The position numbers and the translations under genes are program-made. The notes beneath the pieces are model-generated. The model ran no database searches. It was given only the letters and a program-made list of their open reading frames with translations, and had not been told where the DNA came from. Below are positions 54,521 through 57,735 of a stretch of DNA of 57,735 nucleotides, piece after piece; position 1 is the first letter of the stretch; the number at the start of each line of letters is the position of its first letter. Origin of the DNA: an uncultured Alphaproteobacteria bacterium (GTDB lineage: Bacteria; Pseudomonadota; Alphaproteobacteria; RF32; CAG-239); assembly GCA_944391315.1 (NCBI GenBank), contig CALXTD010000009.1, forward strand, positions 1 to 57,735, given 5' to 3'.

Positions 54521-54597
54521 GCCGGCGTAGCTCATCAGGATAGAGCAACAGTTTCCTAAACTGTGGGTAGTGGGTTCGAGTCCCGCCGCTGGCGCCA
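54521..54597 (+). tRNA. tRNA-Arg (anticodon CCT), CCA encoded
   Basis: 77 bases: acceptor GCCGGCG with CGCTGGC (one G-T), T arm with GTTCGAGTCC, anticodon stem ACAGT/ACTGT around TTCCTAA, anticodon CCT, which reads AGG. CCA encoded. Confidence 0.95.
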
Positions 54598-54677
54598 TTT
54601 TTTTAGCAGAAGGTAGATATTTTTTCATCAAAGATTATATAAATACCAGTCATAGGCAACGGAAGGAATAATAAAAG

Positions 54678-55826
54678 ATGAAAAAAACAGTCATAGTCGC
54701 CACTCTTGCAGCAATCTTAGGAAGTTCAGCCTCGGCACAAGCCATGCAGTTTACCAAAGGACCATGGCAGTTTACAGCAGGAATTAACACAATCGTTTTA
54801 TACGGATATAATGATTATAATAAAAAATATTCCGAACAAAATAATCGAGATGAAACCTATAGCTCAACTTATGTAACTCTTTCCGCCGCCTACAATTTTA
54901 ATAACGATTATCAGCTGGCGCTATATTATCTACCCAATACCAGCGGCACAGAGTATCTGCAAGACTATGATGGCGACCAATGGGTAAACCAAGCCTATGG
55001 AGCCCTACAAACGCCTTACGGACAAATTCAAGCCGGATTAAACTATAACGTTGCATATCAGTTTTACGTCGGAGCACCGGCGCTGGCCCCGCTTTATGTT
55101 AATGATAGTACAATAACTGACTTTTTAACTGATCCAAACTGGAACCGAGACGGAGGTAAAACAGCATCCTACTTAACGCTCAACTCAACGGCTCTTAATA
55201 CGGATAATATCGCAAATAAAATTTCCTACATCAGCCCAACCATAAAAGGCACGACCTTTGGTTTCAGCTATATGCCGTCAGCATATTTCAACCAAGGCCT
55301 TGTCAGCGGATACGCCCCATATCGCCATAATGACGCTTATGTTGCCGCTATCTCAAATGAGCAACAGTTTGGCGAAGTTGGCTTATCGACTTATATGGCC
55401 TATGGCTTGTATAACGATTATATGAAAGACTTTGGTGTTGGCGGAAGCGTTAGCTATAAAAACTGGACCTTTGGCGGATCATATCGCCGCTCCACACCTG
55501 ATGGCGATAAAAATCCGATAAATCAGCAAATAAACCCGACTTTGACGCCGGAATTTTACGATGGCTATCGTGATGGCTATGCATGGAATATGGGCCTAAG
55601 CTATAGTTTGGATAAATGGACAACCGCTGTAACATATTTTGAATCCCGAGCACATAAGACCGAAAATAAGGACCAGTTTATTCAGTATTTGAACCAGTAT
55701 AAGCTAAATCAATATGTAACCCTGTATGGAGCCGTTGGTCATGTCAAATTTAGAGGCATGACCGGAACCCCCGAGGACAGCAATGAGGGCTACTCATTTA
55801 TTGCCGGCTTTGGGATACAGATATAA
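54678..55826 (+). CDS. outer-membrane porin-like protein
   Basis: 382 residues with a signal peptide (about 1-22, ending AQAM). The mature protein alternates short polar and aromatic strands ending in aromatic residues, with LALYYLPNTSG (about 76), GFSYMPSAYF (about 195), WTFGGSYRRS (about 262) and a C-terminal strand ending FGIQI, the overall look of a Gram-negative porin (Porin_4-like). Substrate is unknown. A start with no clear Shine-Dalgarno is preceded by GGAAGGA 8 bases upstream of AATAATAAAAG, so initiation is plausible. Confidence 0.82.
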   Translation: MKKTVIVATLAAILGSSASAQAMQFTKGPWQFTAGINTIVLYGYNDYNKKYSEQNNRDETYSSTYVTLSAAYNFNNDYQLALYYLPNTSGTEYLQDYDGDQWVNQAYGALQTPYGQIQAGLNYNVAYQFYVGAPALAPLYVNDSTITDFLTDPNWNRDGGKTASYLTLNSTALNTDNIANKISYISPTIKGTTFGFSYMPSAYFNQGLVSGYAPYRHNDAYVAAISNEQQFGEVGLSTYMAYGLYNDYMKDFGVGGSVSYKNWTFGGSYRRSTPDGDKNPINQQINPTLTPEFYDGYRDGYAWNMGLSYSLDKWTTAVTYFESRAHKTENKDQFIQYLNQYKLNQYVTLYGAVGHVKFRGMTGTPEDSNEGYSFIAGFGIQI

Positions 55827-55849
55827 AAAAGGGGCTCATTTTGAGCCCC
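55825..55849. terminator. terminator between convergent porin and M20 peptidase genes
   Basis: GGGGCTC and GAGCCCC around ATTTT. The minus strand has a T run after it (for the peptidase gene); on the plus strand the T run is weaker. Confidence 0.8.
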
Positions 55850-55855
55850 AAACTT

Positions 55856-56968
55856 TTAAGCCAAATCTTGGGCAAGCTTGCTAAGAAAGCGTGTTTGAAT
55901 TTCGGCGATTTTAAGAACGGAATCCAGCTCAACATATTCATTTGAGGCATGCATGCCGTCTCCGGTACCAGAATGCATAATAACAACCGAACCACGCAAG
56001 GCAAAAGAGCGAGAATCAGTTGCTCCGCCGATATGTTCAAAATCAATTTTATGACCCAAAATATCTTCGGCAAAGTGCTTATAATCAAGAATAAACGGAT
56101 TCTCTTCATCCATCACTACCGGCGTACTTTCAGAAACAATAACATAATGAACACCGTCAACCATTGCGGAATCGAGATTCTTTCGCAGATTTTCAACTGT
56201 TGAGTTTTCGGTCAAGCGAAAGTCAAGCAAAGCTTCTGCATGATTAGAAATGACATTAGAAACTTGCCCACCTTCAAATTTTGCAAAATGAAGTGTGTCA
56301 AACCAAGTGTCGCTAGGCTTAGGCAGCTCTTTTGAAAGATAGGGATAGATTTTGCGAATATTGTGCCATGTCATCATAAGCTTTTCATTTGCGTCGATTC
56401 CATCCCACGGAGTTGAGCCATGAGCCTCTTTTCCTTCGGCAATGAGTTTAACAAAAACCGGATTTTTACATTTTGTAACCAGCTTTGAGATATCACCACC
56501 GACATCATTATCGAGAACAATTTTAGCCTTAAGGTCAGGATGAGCCTCCATAAAGGCGTGGGTGCTTGCACTACCTTTTTCTTCATCGGTTGAAAGAATG
56601 ACCGCAAATTTTATGGGTAACTTGTTTTCCAAAACATAAAACATCGAGTTAAAGGCCACAGCTGCGAAGGACTTCATGTCGAGAGACCCGCGACCGAACA
56701 GCTTTCCGTCTTTAATAACTGGGTTAAACATAGAATCATTGGCCGGCACAACATCAAGATGCCCAAGGCAAAGGGCGTCATATTCATTTGCTTCAACGTT
56801 GCGGATAAACAAAACCGGGGAGGCTTTTTCTGAGCGAAAAATTGTCACAATCGCACCGGTATTTTCAAATAGCTTTTCACAATAAGCAAGGCACTTGTCA
56901 ATTTCTGCGGCATTTCCGGTTTCTGTTCTGAACTTAATCAGGTCGATAATGGTATCTGTTAATTTCAT
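55856..56968 (-). CDS. M20-family metallopeptidase (ArgE/DapE-like)
   Basis: 370 residues. Zinc-dependent amide hydrolase: LCLGHLDVVPA carries the metal-binding His and the catalytic Asp (about 65-75), GRGSLDMKSF the bridging Asp (about 93), LSTDEEKGSA the catalytic and metal Glu pair (about 125), and TGDGMHASNEYV the last His (about 338). A dimerisation domain lies between. It could be acetylornithine deacetylase, succinyl-diaminopimelate desuccinylase or a related peptidase; the sequence does not separate these by eye, and no arg or dap genes adjoin it, so I give no symbol. Divergent from the SH3 protein. Confidence 0.88.
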   Translation of the reverse strand: MKLTDTIIDLIKFRTETGNAAEIDKCLAYCEKLFENTGAIVTIFRSEKASPVLFIRNVEANEYDALCLGHLDVVPANDSMFNPVIKDGKLFGRGSLDMKSFAAVAFNSMFYVLENKLPIKFAVILSTDEEKGSASTHAFMEAHPDLKAKIVLDNDVGGDISKLVTKCKNPVFVKLIAEGKEAHGSTPWDGIDANEKLMMTWHNIRKIYPYLSKELPKPSDTWFDTLHFAKFEGGQVSNVISNHAEALLDFRLTENSTVENLRKNLDSAMVDGVHYVIVSESTPVVMDEENPFILDYKHFAEDILGHKIDFEHIGGATDSRSFALRGSVVIMHSGTGDGMHASNEYVELDSVLKIAEIQTRFLSKLAQDLA

Positions 56969-57020
56969 CTTTTGTTTCCTTAAATATTTTTACGCTTTAT
57001 TCATTATTATAAGGCATAAA

Positions 57021-57026
57021 TATAAT
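57021..57026 (+). promoter_or_regulatory. possible -10 box of the SH3 protein gene
   Basis: TATAAT on the plus strand 31 bases before the start codon; the -35 region (TTTATT or CTTTAT) is weak. Confidence 0.4.
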
Positions 57027-57057
57027 AAGAAAAGATTAAGAAGAAAGAGGGGAAGGA

Positions 57058-57564
57058 ATGAAAAAATATTTGCTTGCAATTTTAGCCGTAATAATATTTG
57101 CCGCCGGCGGAGCAAAAGCGCAAGAAGATACCGGTGAAGAAACCGGTTTAGCCTTGCCGCGCATGGTGTCTTTGCGGTCAAATTTAATTAATGCACGTTC
57201 CGGCCCCGGAGCCAGATATCCGATAGAATGGGTATATCAGCAAAAAGGCGCACCGGTTGAGATAATAGCTGAGTTCGAATTATGGCGCAAAATAAAGGAT
57301 TGGGACGGTTCTGAAACTTGGGTTCATAAATCAATGTTATCCGGTGCAAGGAGCATCAAAATGACCGCCAAAGGCGAAAGCAATATCTATGCCTCGGACA
57401 ATTACCAGTCACAAGTTGTTGCAAAGGTTGAAGATGGCGTTATAGGCAAGGTCAAAAAATGTACGCCGAGCAGCAATTTCTGCTTGATAAAATTTGACAC
57501 AATAGAAGGCTGGGTGCCCAAAAGAAACATGTTCGGCATTTATAATGATGAAGAAATAAATTAA
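57058..57564 (+). CDS. exported protein with two bacterial SH3-like domains
   Basis: 168 residues with a signal peptide (about 1-21, ending AKAQ). Residues about 35-100 form an SH3b-like domain (LINARSGPGARYPIEWVY, WRKIKDWDGSETWVHKSML), and residues 100-155 look like a second (SNIYASDNYQSQVVAKV, WVPKRNMFGIY). This tandem form is known as a small periplasmic protein family in Alphaproteobacteria, presumably binding peptidoglycan or protein. GAGGGG lies 5 bases before the ATG; a terminator follows. Confidence 0.85.
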   Translation: MKKYLLAILAVIIFAAGGAKAQEDTGEETGLALPRMVSLRSNLINARSGPGARYPIEWVYQQKGAPVEIIAEFELWRKIKDWDGSETWVHKSMLSGARSIKMTAKGESNIYASDNYQSQVVAKVEDGVIGKVKKCTPSSNFCLIKFDTIEGWVPKRNMFGIYNDEEIN

Positions 57565-57585
57565 TCAAAATAAACAAACAATAAA

Positions 57586-57615
57586 CGGAGCGAGGTTTTA
57601 CCCCGCTCTTTTTTT
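57586..57615 (+). terminator. terminator of the SH3 protein gene
   Basis: GAGCGAGG and CCCCGCTC pair with one A-C mismatch around TTTTA, followed by seven T. Confidence 0.8.
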
Positions 57616-57647
57616 CGCCACATTTCCATCTTAAAACAAAAATCATC

Positions 57648-57676
57648 TTGCAAGCTTAGCAAAATTATGCTATAAT
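57648..57676 (+). promoter_or_regulatory. promoter of the gene at the right edge
   Basis: TTGCAA (57648-57653) and TATAAT (57671-57676) are 17 bases apart. Confidence 0.7.
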
Positions 57677-57711
57677 CGAGTCGTGAAGGCAAACGAGATA
57701 GGAGAAGTATT

Positions 57712-57735
57712 ATGTTTATCTCACGACAAAAGGCG
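57712..57735 (+). CDS. first codons of a gene cut by the window edge
   Basis: ATG at 57712 follows AGGAG by 7 bases and a good promoter, and reads MFISRQKA up to the end of the window. Too short to identify. Confidence 0.55.

Overview
The window looks like a chromosomal segment of a moderately AT-rich alphaproteobacterium, probably an uncultured, host-associated (gut-type), low-oxygen relative of the Rhodospirillales. The lineage call rests on gene order known from Alphaproteobacteria: mutM / secreted protein / enoyl-CoA hydratase / rpsT / dnaA / dnaN / recF; gpmI / envC / ctpA / divergent polysaccharide deacetylase / rppH; ihfB / lapA / accD; accA / rmuC; cmk / rpsA. It also rests on lineage-typical proteins (DUF1049 LapA, an N-terminally cysteine-rich J protein, a DivL-like PAS protein). 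Genus and species cannot be read from the sequence alone. The interpretation as anaerobic and host-associated is inference, supported mainly by an RquA-like methyltransferase.

Layout. 1-3.4 kb is the most accessory-looking part: a 59-base direct repeat flanking a 47-residue basic protein, tRNA-Arg(ACG), an outer-membrane lipoprotein with an OmpA-like C-terminus, an AT-rich PD-(D/E)XK nuclease-family gene, and two tRNA-Ala genes. 3.5-16.5 kb holds a GNAT acetyltransferase, parE, a small membrane protein, rpsB-tsf, gyrB, polA, an RHH protein and a class A penicillin-binding protein. Between gyrB and polA lies a strongly structured stretch that looks like an undescribed small RNA on the opposite strand. 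16.5-22.4 kb is the gpmI-envC-ctpA-deacetylase-rppH operon (glycolysis, envelope, RNA cap removal). 22.4-27.4 kb holds an unknown protein, then yejB and yejA (oligopeptide/microcin C-type importer parts without the other permease and ATPase) and an unknown membrane protein. 27.5-31.5 kb is accA-rmuC-ihfB-lapA-accD. 31.5-38.4 kb is the replication-initiation neighbourhood (recF, dnaN, dnaA, rpsT) with a 600-base AT-rich gap upstream of dnaA that is a candidate oriC, followed by enoyl-CoA hydratase, a secreted protein and mutM.

38.4-45.9 kb contains several eroded-looking proteins: a candidate kinase-dead UbiB relative, a J protein, a disordered acidic protein, a PAS protein with no kinase domain, tsaB, a degenerate endonuclease/exonuclease/phosphatase protein and a TPR protein. 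46-51.8 kb has a LonB-type protease, a low-molecular-weight tyrosine phosphatase, an overlapping rsmE / Hpt-like / RquA-like cluster and two tandem paralogous exported proteins. 51.9-57.7 kb has cmk, rpsA with a structured leader (candidate pseudoknot), tRNA-Arg(CCT), a porin, an M20 peptidase, an SH3-domain exported protein and the first codons of another gene.

Most genes are ordinary housekeeping. The items that most deserve a second look are the 11.4-11.56 kb RNA candidate, the rpsA and rpsB leaders, the repeat-flanked micro-gene at the left edge, the degenerate UbiB-like and PAS proteins, the MutM with an incomplete zinc finger, and the RquA-like gene.
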